Part shown: positions 10,329 to 22,511 of the stretch, in pieces
Layout: each line of letters opens with the position of its first letter
How positions within the stretch are numbered: position 1 is the stretch's first letter
Origin: Bimuria novae-zelandiae CBS 107.79
Lineage: Eukaryota; Ascomycota; Dothideomycetes; Pleosporales; Didymosphaeriaceae
DNA: 64,000 nucleotides
Direction: 5' to 3'
NCBI GenBank assembly: GCA_010015655.1
Contig: ML976657.1
Coordinates: forward strand, 186,001 to 250,000
Notes under the pieces: model-generated
Databases searched by the model: none
What the model was told of the DNA's origin: nothing
Seen by the model: only the letters and a program-made list of their open reading frames with translations
Translations under genes and position numbers: made by a program

Positions 10329-13300
10329 GGTTTTATACTGGTTCCTATGTATTGTGGTCCTCTGGCCATCCTTCCCATTTCACTAGGTACCTATACTAAC
10401 GTTTAATTTTCCGTAGATCCCTAATTGCTTCGACCTCGTACTCCTTGTCCTTAAGTTTAAGTTAGGTTTCTAGTTCGGCGTCTAGTAGTGCTGGTTCTAG
10501 CAGCGATTTGTAGAAAACTAGGTGTATACATGTATCTATAGGTAACTATAGTTTAAAATTAACTAGGCCTCTAACTTCCTGGATTTCGAATAGTCCTTTT
10601 TAAAGGTTATCTAGTTTTTTACTTAGTCTCGTTATCTTAAGATTTTTTTATAAGAGGAGAACTCTATCCCCCTCCTTAAAGGTTAGTCCTATAATTCTTT
10701 TCTTATTTGCTTATCGCGCTATTTATTTATTACGTCGCGCGATATTCTCGTGCAGTGTTTTATATAAGTTCTATATAAGTTTAGTCTTGTTAGCTACGTT
10801 CTTCGCAATGCTCTAGATATCTAATGAATCCTAGTGAGTCGTTGGCTCACATCCATGGTTGGCGTAATATGGCGAGTACCCCGTAGTCGCCGATCTTGCG
10901 CTATTGTATGCCAGCTAGGCCGTTGGTAATAGCTTAACCTAGTTATCTTAAAGCTTATTTATATATATCTAGAGATACTATTTTAATATTTAGTTTATTC
11001 GCTTAGTTTAGTTATTTATTTTAAGATAGAAGCTCGTCGTGAGCTTGTGCTTAATCCCTAATTTAGCTGTAAACGTAGTCTAGTATAACGATGTAAATAT
11101 CTTAGCCCTGTTTATAATAAACTCGTTAGGTTATCTAACCTGTAATATTAGTTCTTGTTCTACTACGTAGGCTAGTTCTTCTACTAATATAGCTTCCCTA
11201 ATTAGCATAAACCTCGACTCTTTAGTAAGTTAATAGATTATAACTAAGATTAAGTTATAGGGATTCTTATTCCCTAGTGCCAGTGATGCTAGTAACTTCA
11301 CGATAAAGTCCATAGTCACGCTTAACCATGGTCTTAGGGGTGGCTATAGTAGCTATAAGAGGCTATAAGGCTTATATCTCTTAGGCTTATTCTAGTAACA
11401 GGCCAAGCAGTTGCCTAAAACCTTCTATACTACCTAGCGTAGCCTAAGGATAGCATATTTGTTTGTAATTTAACGCGTTATTTTAGCGATCCCTAGGTAT
11501 CCCTAATTCCTATCTTTATGTAGTTTTTTAATTAGTAGCGGAGCTATCTACTTACTAATCTAAATATAGTTTTAATAGTCCCGTGCTGTTAATTTCGTGG
11601 CTTAGTAAAGGTTATACGCTTAGTAATTCTTATTTATAAGCCTATTATAATCCTGTATCTTATCTATAACTAGTCTATAATAGGTAAAGTCTACGTGTCG
11701 CACCTCTAGTGCTGGCGTAAGCTATATTTTATTATAGCAAAGGGTCCTATCCTTCGCGTAGGTTAAGATTACGACATGGTTACCTCTATTGTCTTCTTTT
11801 ACGAGGTCTAATCGTCTGCTGAGTGCATCTGCCGTAGCATTTGCGTTTCCTAGTAGATGCGTGATGCGGAAGTCGAATTCCGCCATCTATTTAGACTATC
11901 TAGCCTATTATCGTATTCTTGTAATAGGACGGCCCCTAGCGCATAATCTAATACGTTTGTGTAGATGCGATGTCGTCGCTCCGGGTTGTATATTTATAGT
12001 AGGGGTGCCGTTAGGAATAGGCGCTTTAGTTGTTCGAAAGCTTCCTTCTTTACTTTTTGTAGAGGTCGCCATTTTCCTATCTTCGTAAGTTCTATTAATA
12101 GAGCGGTGACCTTTAAGTAGTTCCTAATAAATTTGCGATAGAAGTTAGTGAAGCCTAAAAAAGACTAGATATCTTTTACTAATTGTAATAGTAGCTTTTC
12201 TTCTATTATCGCGATCTTCTTCGGGTCTATCTTAACACCTTCTTAGGATATCACAAATCCCAAATATTCTGTCTCAGTGACATGGAACTCGCACCTCTTA
12301 GGGTGTAGGAGCAATTAATACTCTTATAACTTCTATAGTACTTTGCGTACATGTCCTTTGTGCTCTTCTAAGGTTCCGTGTAAGTATATTAAGATATCGT
12401 CAAGGTACGCCGTGCAGAATACGTCTAAGTATTTATATAGTACTTAATTAATTAACTCCTAAAAGGTTACTAGTGCGTTAGTTAGCCCTATAGGCATAAC
12501 TATGTACTCGAAAAGGCCATATCGTGTGCGAAACGCCGTTTTTCACTTATGCCCTTTTGCAATTTAAATCCTGTGGAATATATTCTAGACGTTGAATTTC
12601 GTGAAGTATTTAGCTCCTTGGAGTCTATCTATAAGCTCCGTTATTAGTGGTAACGGGTAGCGATTTTTAATCGTCACAGCGTTTAGCTATCTATAATCTA
12701 TATAAAGTCGCAGCCTGCCGTCTTTCTTATAAATAAAGAGTATAGGAAAGGCCGCAGGGCTCTAACTAGGCTGCTATTTCCCTAAGCGTAGGTTCTTCTA
12801 GATTAGCTCTTTTAACTCTTTTTCTTGTTTATATATAAGGGGCCTTAGGCGCTCTAGCCGTAACTTAGCTTCTTCTACTAGTGGTATCTCGTGATCCTAT
12901 TCCTTGTGTTTAGGTAGGATAGTCTTGTCGTGTTTCTTAAATAGGTCTGCGAATTCCTTATATTCTTTTAGTAGACTAGGGTTATCTAGGACTATCTTAG
13001 TCTCCTAGACCTATGTATAGTGTACTCGTCCTGGGTGTTATTTTAAGATCCTGTCTATTTTACATACTAATATTTCTTATATTTTAGATGGTCGACTCCT
13101 TTTTCTTGTCTAAGGTTAGAGAGTTTCCCTCCCACTAGGGCTCGCCTAAGCCTTTGCTAGTAGGTCCTGGGGAAGGATTATTCGTTTAATCTAGTCTATC
13201 TATAGATTATGTTATTCTAGCTATTCGTATCTAACAATGGCTTCGATGTCTCCTATCTCCGCGATGGTAAAGACGTGTTGGCTCTTTAGGCCTTTTATAT

Positions 13301-14610
13301 TAACTTATACTAGCGCCGTCTCGAGGCGTAGCTAACTATTACTATATCCTTATAATTAGGTCCTGTCCGCAAGTCCTATTTGTAGCGGTGTTTTCTTATT
13401 ATAATATGGCATATTATACTTCTTAACTACTTGCGGGGCGATTAGACACGCGTTTGCCCCTGGGTTAATTAGTGCTATAACACGATGTCTATGCACTATA
13501 ATATCTTTAATTAAGCGCTTCTTAACTCGGCGAGTGTCTACTTAATAAGCCATAATAATTACACTATTACTAGTGTGGCTTGTTGCCTAGTAATAATTTA
13601 GTTTTTTAAATTATTAGACCCTTTGTCTAAGGTTTTAGGCTAACTAGCGTCGGCTTCCTTAATCTAGTCCTAGACCTTAGATAACTTAGAGACTTCCTTA
13701 ATTTAGTGCTACTTATATTACTATTAATATAGGGCGTAAGTCTCTCTAATTCTATTAAATTTATATACTCCTTAATTCCCATGTTGCGGGCAATTTAAAG
13801 TAAGGCATTTATTCTAGGCTAATACACTATGCCCTAGATAGTTATTTAAGGAGGCTGCCTCTTCTTATAGGCTTAGGTGTGTAAAGCACTATAGGTTACA
13901 TTATTCTTACCTAATTAACAAGTAGTCCGCGTCTCTTTCTGGCTATATATTCCCTATTATCGTGCTAGTGTCGCGGGGATTTAAGCCTTAAGGGAACTAA
14001 CCTGTCTCGAACTTCTATTACCTGTGTATTTTGTAGGTAATGTCGAAACATTAGTGCTAGCTATTCTATTTATAATTCTTAGCCTAATAGGCTAGAAAGT
14101 ATTTGTGGTAGTTATTAGGCACGCTGCACTGGCTCTGCTTTAACCTATAGTATTCTAAACCTCCTGGAAAATAGGAGGCCTTAACTCTAGCCTTAGAGTG
14201 TTGTTGGCATCCTTTGCGCGTGCATTGTCACTACTTGGCGTATTTATGTCGTTCCTGTATCGTGATCTGGCGTAGGTATTACTTTAGGCGCCCCTGTAAC
14301 TTCTCTACTAGCCAGTAGGCGTCCTATGCGTGTGCCCCTTAGACAATTACTTTTGCCTTATACTGAGATAATTAATGTAGCGCACTACTGCATATCCAGT
14401 AGGTGTTATTAGCTAGTCTTTAGAAGATTTAGTACTTAGGAAGGGTCTTTTATTTCTCTTCCTCTTTTATTGGCTCTAGGATCTCCTGCGTAAGATCTAA
14501 TTTATCGGCTCTTGCCAGCGTAAGGGTGGCTATAGCTACTTATAGGAGGTTAGTTGTATTAACCTTAGTCTCCTAATTGTTGTAGTCTTTAGCGAAGTAG
14601 CCTAGCTTAC
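10240..14610 (-). pseudogene. Gypsy B pol, RIP-eroded, with C-terminal chromodomain
   Basis: The minus strand downstream of the element-C insertion shows, in order: 'LGYFAKDYNN' (second half of the gag zinc knuckle); a protease-like region around 13.3-13.6 kb; the start of RT near 12.95 kb ('LPKHKEWDHEIPL'-like after repairing stops by eye); the RT active-site block 'AYLDDILIYLHG' at about 12370-12410; RNase H and integrase below 12.1 kb; and a chromodomain at about 10330-10445 ('YEVEAIRDLRKIKR...YLVKWEGWPEDHNT'). Tens of TAG/TAA stops interrupt it. Chromodomains direct chromovirus integration toward marked chromatin in characterised elements. Start and end are approximate; the first stop after the chromodomain is at 10240-10242. 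Confidence 0.85.
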
Positions 14611-14790
14611 TGTCACGAGTCGTAGGTCGAGGGCCCTCGACGGCCCTAGTCCGCTTTAGACCGGCGCTATCCGGGCCTTCCGCCTATCTACTTCCCTCGC
14701 CGCAGCCCTTCTCTTCCCTCTCTAAGGGATTGCCTTAGTACTGTGGATAGACTGAGTCGCCCGTAGTTAGGGCGCTTTTTTTTTTTTACA
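14611..14790 (+). repeat. Gypsy C 5' LTR
   Basis: 180 bp, GC-rich, ending in a 12-T run and ACA. Nearly identical to the 3' LTR; I see about four C/T or G/A differences and a T-run length difference. Confidence 0.93.
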
Positions 14791-14830
14791 ATACGATCCC
14801 TTACCCCCTCATATCTAATTCACCTGTACG

Positions 14831-17800
14831 ATGGAATCGACACGAAGAGTTACCCGCCAGACCTTAAAGATGGCAGGAGACCCTTAAAGCAGGTTACCAC
14901 CTGTAGGACCCTTTGAATAAGAGCCTCTAATAGTTGTAACGCCTAAAGAAGACCCCTATAGAACTCCTTAACTACCTTAAGGACTAATAGGAGGAATGCG
15001 ACCCAGAGAAGGCCTTAGATAATAATAATAAAGACTATATTAATAACTTCTACACGGCACTAGATAAGAAAATCTAAGAATGCCTTAAATAATAGCCACG
15101 TAAATAGAAGAGCCTCTTTCGCTTAGAAGCAAAGGCAAATATGCATTAGTAAGCGTTAAAACCTTATAAGTTAAGGAAATAACGTATACACGATATTAAT
15201 AACGACTTCCTTAATAAGCCAGCTAACAAAAGGCGCGATCGAAAGCGATCTAGGCTAAATAACACAAAACTATACTAGAGACGCCACGATAGCGACCGTC
15301 GCGACAAGGACGGCAAGAAAAAGGCTTAGGCAGTAAAGGACAGGGATAAGAACTAATACTTCTACTACCACAAACCAGGCTATTATAAGGCGTCCTGTTT
15401 AAAGTATAAGGCTAAGGCGGGGAAAGACAAGCTGTAGACTAGAAGGCCTAATAGTCTACAGGCAAGGTTAACTATAATAAAGGTTAATAATAACTAGTCG
15501 CAGTTATAAGGACCCCTAGGAATAGGAGTAGTAGCTTACTAATTACGCTAGATAGTAAAGTATAGCACGAGGGTAACTAATAATAAATTAAAGCCCTAGT
15601 AGACTGCGGAGTCGAAGCGAATTTTATTAGCAGTAATTTAATAAAGCGGTTAGGGGTTACGGTAATAATAATAAAAGGCAAACGCTACGTGGCGCTAAAC
15701 GGATAAGACTTAGGCGTTCTAGGCTAGGCGAAGCTCCCCTACACTATTATAGATAGTCGCGGTAAAACTAAGAGCAGTAGTTACCTGTTTATAGTTAATA
15801 ACATTAGTAGATTTAATATAGTCCTAGGAATGCTTTAGCTAGCAGAATAGAATCCTATCGTAAACTTCTATAATAAAACCATCCGCTTCGCCTATAGGAA
15901 GCGCAAATAGACTAAGATCTTCACTAAATTAGCAAAAGAGTTCGCTAGCATGGCTAAAGACACAGCAAATAACTATTTTATTATATATGCCACCCTGAAG
16001 GACACATTAGGAGGCCCACCTGGGACGCTACCTGAAGAATACTAGGGACGGTAGGAGGAAGCCTTCTCTAAAGAAGCCGCGAGCATCCTTGCCAACCATG
16101 GCCCCCACGAGATAAAGATCGATATCGAGGAAGGCAAGGAAGTGCCTTTTAGACTACTCTATAGTCTATTAGAGTCAGAGTTGGCAGTTCTACGCGACTA
16201 TATCTAAAAGAACCTTAAATAGGGCTTTATTTAATTATCGCGATTAAGCGCCAGGGCACTAATCCTTTTTATAAAGAAAAAGGATAGAGGCCTCCGCCTC
16301 TGCGTTAACTATAGGGGACTAAATATAGTTATAATAAAGAACCGATACCTACTTCCCTTAATACAGGAATCCCTTAACTAACTAGGGGATGCCTAGATCT
16401 ACACTAAACTAGACCTAAGGAACGCCTACTACCGTGTCTAAATTAGGGCAGGAGATAAATAGAAGACAGCCTTCTAAATAAGGTACGAATAGTACGAATA
16501 TATAGTAATATCTTTTAGCTTAATAAACGCGCCTGCGACCTTCTAAAGCTATATTAATAATATACTATCGGACCTTCTTGACATCTGCTATATTGTGTAC
16601 CTCGACGATATCCTTATCTACTCTAAGACGAAAGAGGAATACATTTAGCACGTTTAGATAGTGCTAGAACGCCTTGTTAAACGCTGGCTATACGCTAAAC
16701 TATCTAAATGCGAATTCCACACACGCAAGGTGGGATATCTAGGCTTTATAGTATCCCTAAACAGCGTAGAGATAGAGGAGGACCGCGTCGCCTCTATAAA
16801 AGATTAGCCTAAACTAAACTTAGTTTAAGTAGTTAGGATCTTCCTTAGCTTTGTTAACTACTATTAAAGGTTTATAGAAGGATTCTCTTAAGTGGCGGCA
16901 TTCCTTCACGCCCTAACGAGAAGGCTAGAGGGAGTCACTAAAGGTAGATAGCGATAGAGACTCGAGGAATTAATTATAATAAGCCTACTAAAGCAGGCTA
17001 AGGCCTCCTTTTACTAGCTAAAAGAGAGCTTTATGCGAGGGCCCTTGCTAGCCTACTTTAACCTTAGAAGACCCTTAAGAGTGGAAACTAACGCTTTAGG
17101 TTTCGCGATCTCGGGTATCTTAAGCTAACTATAACTAGATAAATATAGGAAGCTATAATAGCACCTAGTTACTTTTTATTCGCGTAAGATAAACTAGGTA
17201 GAATAAAACTATAACACGCATAATAGTAAGTTACTAGTAATTATTAAAGCTTTTAAGCATTAGTAACACTACCTAGAGGGTGTTAGCGAGAAGGTTAAAC
17301 TTCTAACTAATTATGCTAACCTGTAAAGGTTTATATCTATAAAAGTCTTAACTAGATAGTAGGCAAGGTGGGCCGAATAGCTTGTAACGTTTAATTTTAA
17401 AATTAAATACTATTTAGGAAGGACAAATCCCGCTAACAGACTATTATAGAGACCTAACTATAAGTTAGAGGAAGAAATAAGCTTAGGTAAAATAGGTAGT
17501 TCCTAGTAGAGACTTCTCGAGGCCCTATAGCACAAGTTATAGCTAAAAGGCAACGCTTTAGACGAAGCAGGCGTGGCAGGTAGCCTATAGCCACCAAAGC
17601 AGGTAAGAAGCCCTAGACTAGTGGCAGCGACAAGGGTTGCTAGACCTAGAACGTTAGTAACTAAGGAGGTGGCGGTAAATAATTTAGTAAGCGCTTACCC
17701 TATAGTAAAGCTATTAAAGAGAAATAGCCAGGGGGACGAAACTGTAGAACGAATCCTCTAGTACCTCTAAGGGCCAGAGATGGCAAAGCCGGAATGGCTA

Positions 17801-19437
17801 AAGCGCTAAATAATTAGACCGGCCAACCTATTATAGTACAAGAATAGGCTATACGTGCCACCTCTAGCGAGGGTATACGTCCTTTAATAATGCTATAATA
17901 ACCCCCTCGCGGGCTATTTTAGCTTTACTAAAACTTTAGAGCTAGTGCTGCGAGAGTTCTAAGGGCCTAGTGTCTAATAATACGTAAAGAACTACGTCTA
18001 GACCTATTAAGCGTGCTCTAGGGCGAAACCTGTCTAACACGTAACGTATGGCCAACTTAATAGCCTACTAGTTCTAAGGGGTATCTAAGAGGACATCGCT
18101 ATAAATATAGTAATAGATCTACCTAAGAGTAAATCTAGAGCCTATCGTTATAATAGCATCTTAGTAATTATTAACTAGTTTTCTAAGATGGCACACTACA
18201 TCCCCACGCGAAAGAACCTAAAGGCAGTAGAGCTAGCTAAGGTCTTTAAGAGAGAGGTTCTACGCCTACACGGCCCTCTAAAGTTAATAGTTACGGATAA
18301 AGGCAGCCTATTTATATTAGCTTATTAGAGTACCTTTACTTAATATTTAGGAACTAAGCAACTTCTCTCTACTACCTTCCACTCGTAAATAGACGAACAG
18401 ACAGAACGATAGAACTAAACGCTTAAATAGTACCTTTAAGTATTCTATAACTACGAATAATCTAATTAGGCGGACCTTTTATCTAAAGCAGAATATTCGT
18501 ATAATAATAGTATTTACAGCTCTATAGGAGTGTCGCTATTTATTATAGTGTATAGCCTAAATCTACTAATAGTAGGCCTACCCCGAGAAGTACAGCTGCG
18601 CGGGTTAGTACCTATGGTAAGGGCCAGAGCGGCAGTTCTAGCCTAGACTAGGGCCTGGATAACCTAAGCGATCCTTAGGGCACAGGCGTACCAGGCGACG
18701 TGGTATAATAGGAAGCATAAGGCCCAAACCTTTATAGTAAGGGACATGGTATACCTCGACGCCCGCAACATATAGTTAACTAAGCCTAAAAAGAAACTTA
18801 ACTATAAGTCTTAGGGTCCCTATAAGGTAAAATAGTAGATTAGTTAATAGGTATATAAGCTAGAGCTGCTAAAGGACTTTAATATTTACCTAGTGTTCTA
18901 TGTGTCTTTCTTAAACTAGGTAGCCCTAAAAGGACTACTATAACGAGAGCAAAGCCCGCCTAAGGTTATTATACTATAAGTAGGGGAGGATATATACCTA
19001 ATTAAAGGAATTAGATCTAGGGTACTCTAGGATAGAGAATGGCTGTATAAAGTTAAGTAGAAAGAATATAATAGCGATAAGAACTAGTGGTTGTTTATAG
19101 AGGAGATCTTTAAAGGGGCGATAAAGCAGTTCCTAAAGGGCTTGGATAAGGAGACTAAAGGTCGCCCTAGACAGAAGCCTAAGAGGCGGGGTTGCCCCCC
19201 TAGAGAAGGAGGAAGACAGCACTTAATAGTAATTAGTAATAAATTACCTTAGAGAGTATACTTTATAGGCTGCGAAATACTAGAATGAATAGGGCAGAGG
19301 ATTCTTAAATAGACTAAAGACTAGAACGAGCTATCTAGGCCTATTCACGCCTTTCGGGGCCTAACAGAGGCTTATAAGCCTATTCGGACTGTACCTAACG
19401 CGATTATAGCCAACCAAAACCTAACTAAAACCGCCTA
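14831..19437 (+). pseudogene. Gypsy C gag-pol, RIP-eroded, with chromodomain
   Basis: A frame-consistent reading starts at ATG 14831 ('MESTRRVTRQTLKMAG'). In order: gag; a zinc knuckle near 15355-15420 ('YFYYHKPGYYKASCLKYK', two Cys and one His turned to Tyr); protease; RT with '[10 protein letters not shown]', 'INAPATF' and the active-site 'YIVYLDDILIYSKT' at about 16585-16630; RNase H; integrase with 'ILVIINYFSKMAHYIP' and 'ADLLSKAEYSYNNS'; and a chromodomain-like segment near 18985-19110 ('RSRVL.DREWLYKVK.KEYNSDKN'). Dozens of TAG/TAA codons stand where Gln or Trp would be expected. A basic tail follows the chromodomain; the end at about 19437 is approximate. Confidence 0.87.
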
Positions 19438-19586
19438 AGGGTATAGAACGTAAATAAAATCCGGACACCATTAATAGGGGCAGGAATCCCTAGATTATAC
19501 TAGATAACCCTTTTAATTAGTCGGGCGCTTAGACTTGTAGGCTTACTAAAAAGTCTTTTAACTACTTTTGCTTTTAATTTTCTTTT

Positions 19587-20291
19587 TTACTTCCTTCGCG
19601 AGGAAGTCTAGCGTGGCTAGGACACTAGCCTTAAACGCTAACTACCCTAAATTAGTATTAATAACCCGGGATTAGGGTTAAGAACCTTTATTAACTTAGG
19701 AGCAACCTTCTTGCGCCTAGGGGTAAGAGCACTAGTAGTAACTAGGAAGGTTAGACTACCCCCCTTTATAGTAGAAGCTTTCCTCTTCCGCTTCTCCTTA
19801 ATAAAGAGGCCTACCACCGGAATAATCTCCTTAGGAGGCTAGGTGTCATAACCCGAGTAATAAGAGGTTAACGGGTTTCCGCAGAATTTGGATCCAGTAG
19901 CCCTATGCGACTTAGTCTAGATAACTCTTAACTATACTAGATAATACTTATATAATAATATTACTCTATTCTATCTTTAGTACCTGCGCAGTAGCCTTTA
20001 CTAATACCTTATCTAATTTAGAGAGGTTAATCTTATTACATATATACGCATTAATTTAGCTTAAGCGCAGTATAAGGGTAATTAAGGCACTTAATACGTT
20101 TTCTAAGTTATCTTTAGGTATCTGCTACTAATTAGCCTTAAAACCCCTACATAATCCTCGAAGCGCTAACTTACCTACTAATAATTCTTATTATCGCCGT
20201 AGCAGGCATTGCAGCGGCAGATTAAATTATAGTCTTTTAAATTTATTAGGCTAAGATTGACATATACTGCCCTAGACTAGACACGACGCAT
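19587..20291 (-). pseudogene. Antisense accessory frame of gypsy C, Cys-rich
   Basis: Between pol and the 3' LTR, the strand opposite to gag-pol keeps one frame for 235 codons from ATG 20291 to TAA at 19587-19589, interrupted by TAG/TAA codons. Residues from about 24 read 'CRCNACYGDNKNY'. If the last Tyr was Cys (TGT to TAT, a RIP-type change), the motif is C-x2-C-x6-C, the spacing seen in the antisense frame of gypsy B. A later segment is little damaged: 'SKFCGNPLTSYYSGYDT' then 'PPKEIIPVVGLF' and a Lys/Arg-rich run. I do not recognise a family. Evidence is weaker than for the B frame because only half a zinc cluster is visible and the start is uncertain. Confidence 0.5.
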
Positions 20292-20844
20292 CTCCTTAAC
20301 CTAAAACTAGTAAAGCTTTATCTTCTTATAATTAGACTACTTAAGGCTATTTAAGATAATAGGAAGGCAAGTATAATATAAGTTAATAGTACTAACTACG
20401 CTCGCACGCGTCTTGTTAACTAGGGCCTTAAGGATAGCGTTTGCGGTACTTATAGTGCTAAATAGCGTGAGTATGTTTAGACAAAGTCCAAAGGTTGCTA
20501 AAGAGGGCGGTGGAGAAGTAATAAGTACGGGGACGACTTAGTAGGCCTACACCGGGTTAGTCTACTTTCACGACCCCCAAATTTGGAGCAGCTAGGTACT
20601 AAAATAGGGGGCATCTGGGGTTAGGCACCCTAGACTGCCATAGATCGGCCAGGTCGTACTTACGGGTTAGAGAGCCTCTGGGATAAGGTAAGCCGCCGAG
20701 TAGAGAGTAAAAATAAGAGTTTTAGACCTTAGTGTAAGCCTAAGATTCCGCTTACGTTATTAGCTTACGTAATACGCAAGGCCTAATTAGGCTAGTTATT
20801 ACGTGCTTATTCTCGCGGTCGAGACCCTTAAAGAAAAGAGCCTT

Positions 20845-21021
20845 TGTCACAAGTCGTAGGTCGAGGGCCCTCGACGGCCCTAGTCCGCTTTAGACCGGCG
20901 CTATCCGGGCCTTTCGCCTATCTACTTCCCTCGCCGCAGCCCTTCTCTTCCCTCTCTAAGGGATCGCCTTAGTACTGTGGATAGACTGAGTCGCCCGTAG
21001 TCAGGGCGCTTTTTTTTTACA
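20845..21021 (+). repeat. Gypsy C 3' LTR
   Basis: 177 bp, TGTCACAAGTCG...TTTTTTTTACA, followed by target duplication 'cttac' at 21022-21026. Confidence 0.93.
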
Positions 21022-21957
21022 CTTACTATATTAGAGGCAGGCTTTATCTTTAAACCTCCGTTCTTGTTCTTCCTGCGAAATGCTATTCTTGCCTTAGTAA
21101 CTCTTCTTTAGTCTATATAGCTATTTTTCCTTGCTGTTCTTCCTTTTATACTATTAGGCTTTATTAGTTATAATAATATCTCCGTCCTGGTCTCTTCCTG
21201 CGGGCCTGGATCGATTCTCTTTTCTAGTAAGTAGCCTAGTACTATGCTGTTTTTCTAGCTTGCGTTCGTATAGGCGATTGTCTACTTTAATTACATTATT
21301 AATAAGTTCTTCTAGGTCGTCTACTTTTCCTTAGTAGACTAATTTGTCTTTAACTAATTCTTTTAGTCTATTATAGTAGGTAATTATAAGTGGGGCTTCT
21401 CCCCATCCTTTGAGTTCTGCCATGATCTGTTTAAACTCTAGCATATAGAGTACCGCCGATTTCTCCTGACGTAGGCGCTGGAGGCGTATTTTGGCTTAAT
21501 ATCCTTTATTAATAGTGCCGAATATTCCTTTTATGGCTTTGCGAAAAGACTCCTAGTCCTTAAAGGCGTCTTTAGTAGCGTCTAAACTATAATCCTCTAA
21601 TTTGCTATTCTTAAGGAAATTATTAATTATTAGTCTAGCCTACGTGGCTACCTTATCTTGCATGTTTATGCAGGTGACTAAGATCTTATCTTATTCTGTA
21701 TTAAACTTTCCTAGGTTATAATAGATAAATAGTTCTATCTGGGTTAGGAACGTTCCTGGGTAACCTTTTCCTAAATAGGGTTTGGGCTTTAGGACCTTTA
21801 GTTAATGTTTCGTATTTTCCTATTAGCTTATCTTCTCGCTTATCTAGTTAATAATTTCTTGTAGTTGGGCTATTTAAGCCGCTTATTTAATAACTATCTC
21901 TTTTAAGGTCTTTTCCTTAGGTGCCGGAGCTGCGGTGGTCGAACTAGGTCCTGCTAT
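21022..21957 (-). pseudogene. Gypsy B gag, RIP-eroded, start codon lost
   Basis: The minus-strand frame begins at 21955-21957 with ATA where ATG is expected, followed by 'AGPSSTTAAPAPKEKTLKEI'. Further on, 'LKPKPYLGKGYPGTFLTQIELFIYYNLGKF' resembles the Ty3/gypsy gag block with Pro-rich lead and 'FLTQ.ELY' core. At its end 'RFKDKACL.YSK' is the first half of the CCHC knuckle, whose second half lies at 14610 and below, across element C. Several TAG/TAA codons interrupt it. The knuckle split at 21022 and 14610 fixes the insertion order of C into B. Confidence 0.78.
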
Positions 21958-21978
21958 TATACCGTAGGGTAGTTAAAG

Positions 21979-22511
21979 TGTTATAAGGCTCTTACACCTT
22001 ATTCTAATCTAGGTTAGGGTGGTAAGGTATCGTGGTGCTTTATAGATTATTTAGTAGTATAAGTTAATGCGACACTTAGCGCGAGGCTAGATAATCTAAT
22101 CTTATAATAAAGTAAGATAACTATTAGTCTATATAGGAGAACGTACTCGCACAGAAGATATGTAAGTTAACTACAAGGAGGGAAACAACATAGGAGAATC
22201 GTCACACTATATACCAGTCTGTTTCCTCCCTTGTCCCTGGGTGCTCTGTCGTTCCCCACAGAGCGCAGTCGCTCTGTGGGCCCTTACAGAGCGTCGGTGT
22301 GTCGGCGCTCTGTCCGCCAAGACAGAGCGTTATCACGTGATACGCCCGTTCGGTATGTCGGCGCTCTGTCCGCTAAGACAGAGCGTCGTTACGTAATACA
22401 TTAGTCCGGCGTGTTGCCCCACAGCCCTCGTGCCGTGCGACCTGCGTCCCTTCCTGGACACCTCGTCCACTATAGAGATTCATTCCTGCGCTATCCTTCG
22501 GGATCGTAACA
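21979..22511 (-). repeat. Gypsy B 5' LTR
   Basis: 533 bp. It differs from the 477-bp 3' LTR by one extra 56-bp unit containing the CGCTCTGTCCG...ACAGAGCG hairpin (about 22290-22400). Its first ~75 plus-strand bases show a run of C/T and G/A changes relative to the other LTR (for example ATCCGGGTT against ATCTAGGTT). Confidence 0.9.

Larger units (their letters stand above)
14611..21021 (+). mobile_element. Gypsy chromovirus 'C', nested in gypsy B
   Basis: Short LTRs (14611-14790, 180 bp; 20845-21021, 177 bp) start TGTCAC and end in a T-run plus TTTACA. The five-base duplication 'cttac' is at 14606-14610 and 21022-21026. A purine tract (AAAGAAAAGAG, about 20830-20840) lies just before the 3' LTR. 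The body is 6.4 kb with gag-pol on the plus strand. An extra minus-strand frame lies between pol and the 3' LTR. It inserted into the zinc-knuckle codons of gypsy B gag. Confidence 0.93.
9119..22511 (-). mobile_element. Gypsy chromovirus 'B', carrying nested gypsy 'C'
   Basis: LTRs at 21979-22511 (5') and 9119-9595 (3'), with the five-base duplication 'actat' at 9114-9118 and 22512-22516. On the minus strand a polypurine tract (AAGAGGGGGGATAG) abuts the 3' LTR at about 9596-9609. Without element C the body is about 7.0 kb. Minus-strand order: gag, zinc knuckle, protease, RT, RNase H, integrase, chromodomain. An extra plus-strand frame lies between pol and the 3' LTR. It is inserted in the pogo-type host element. 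Confidence 0.92.
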
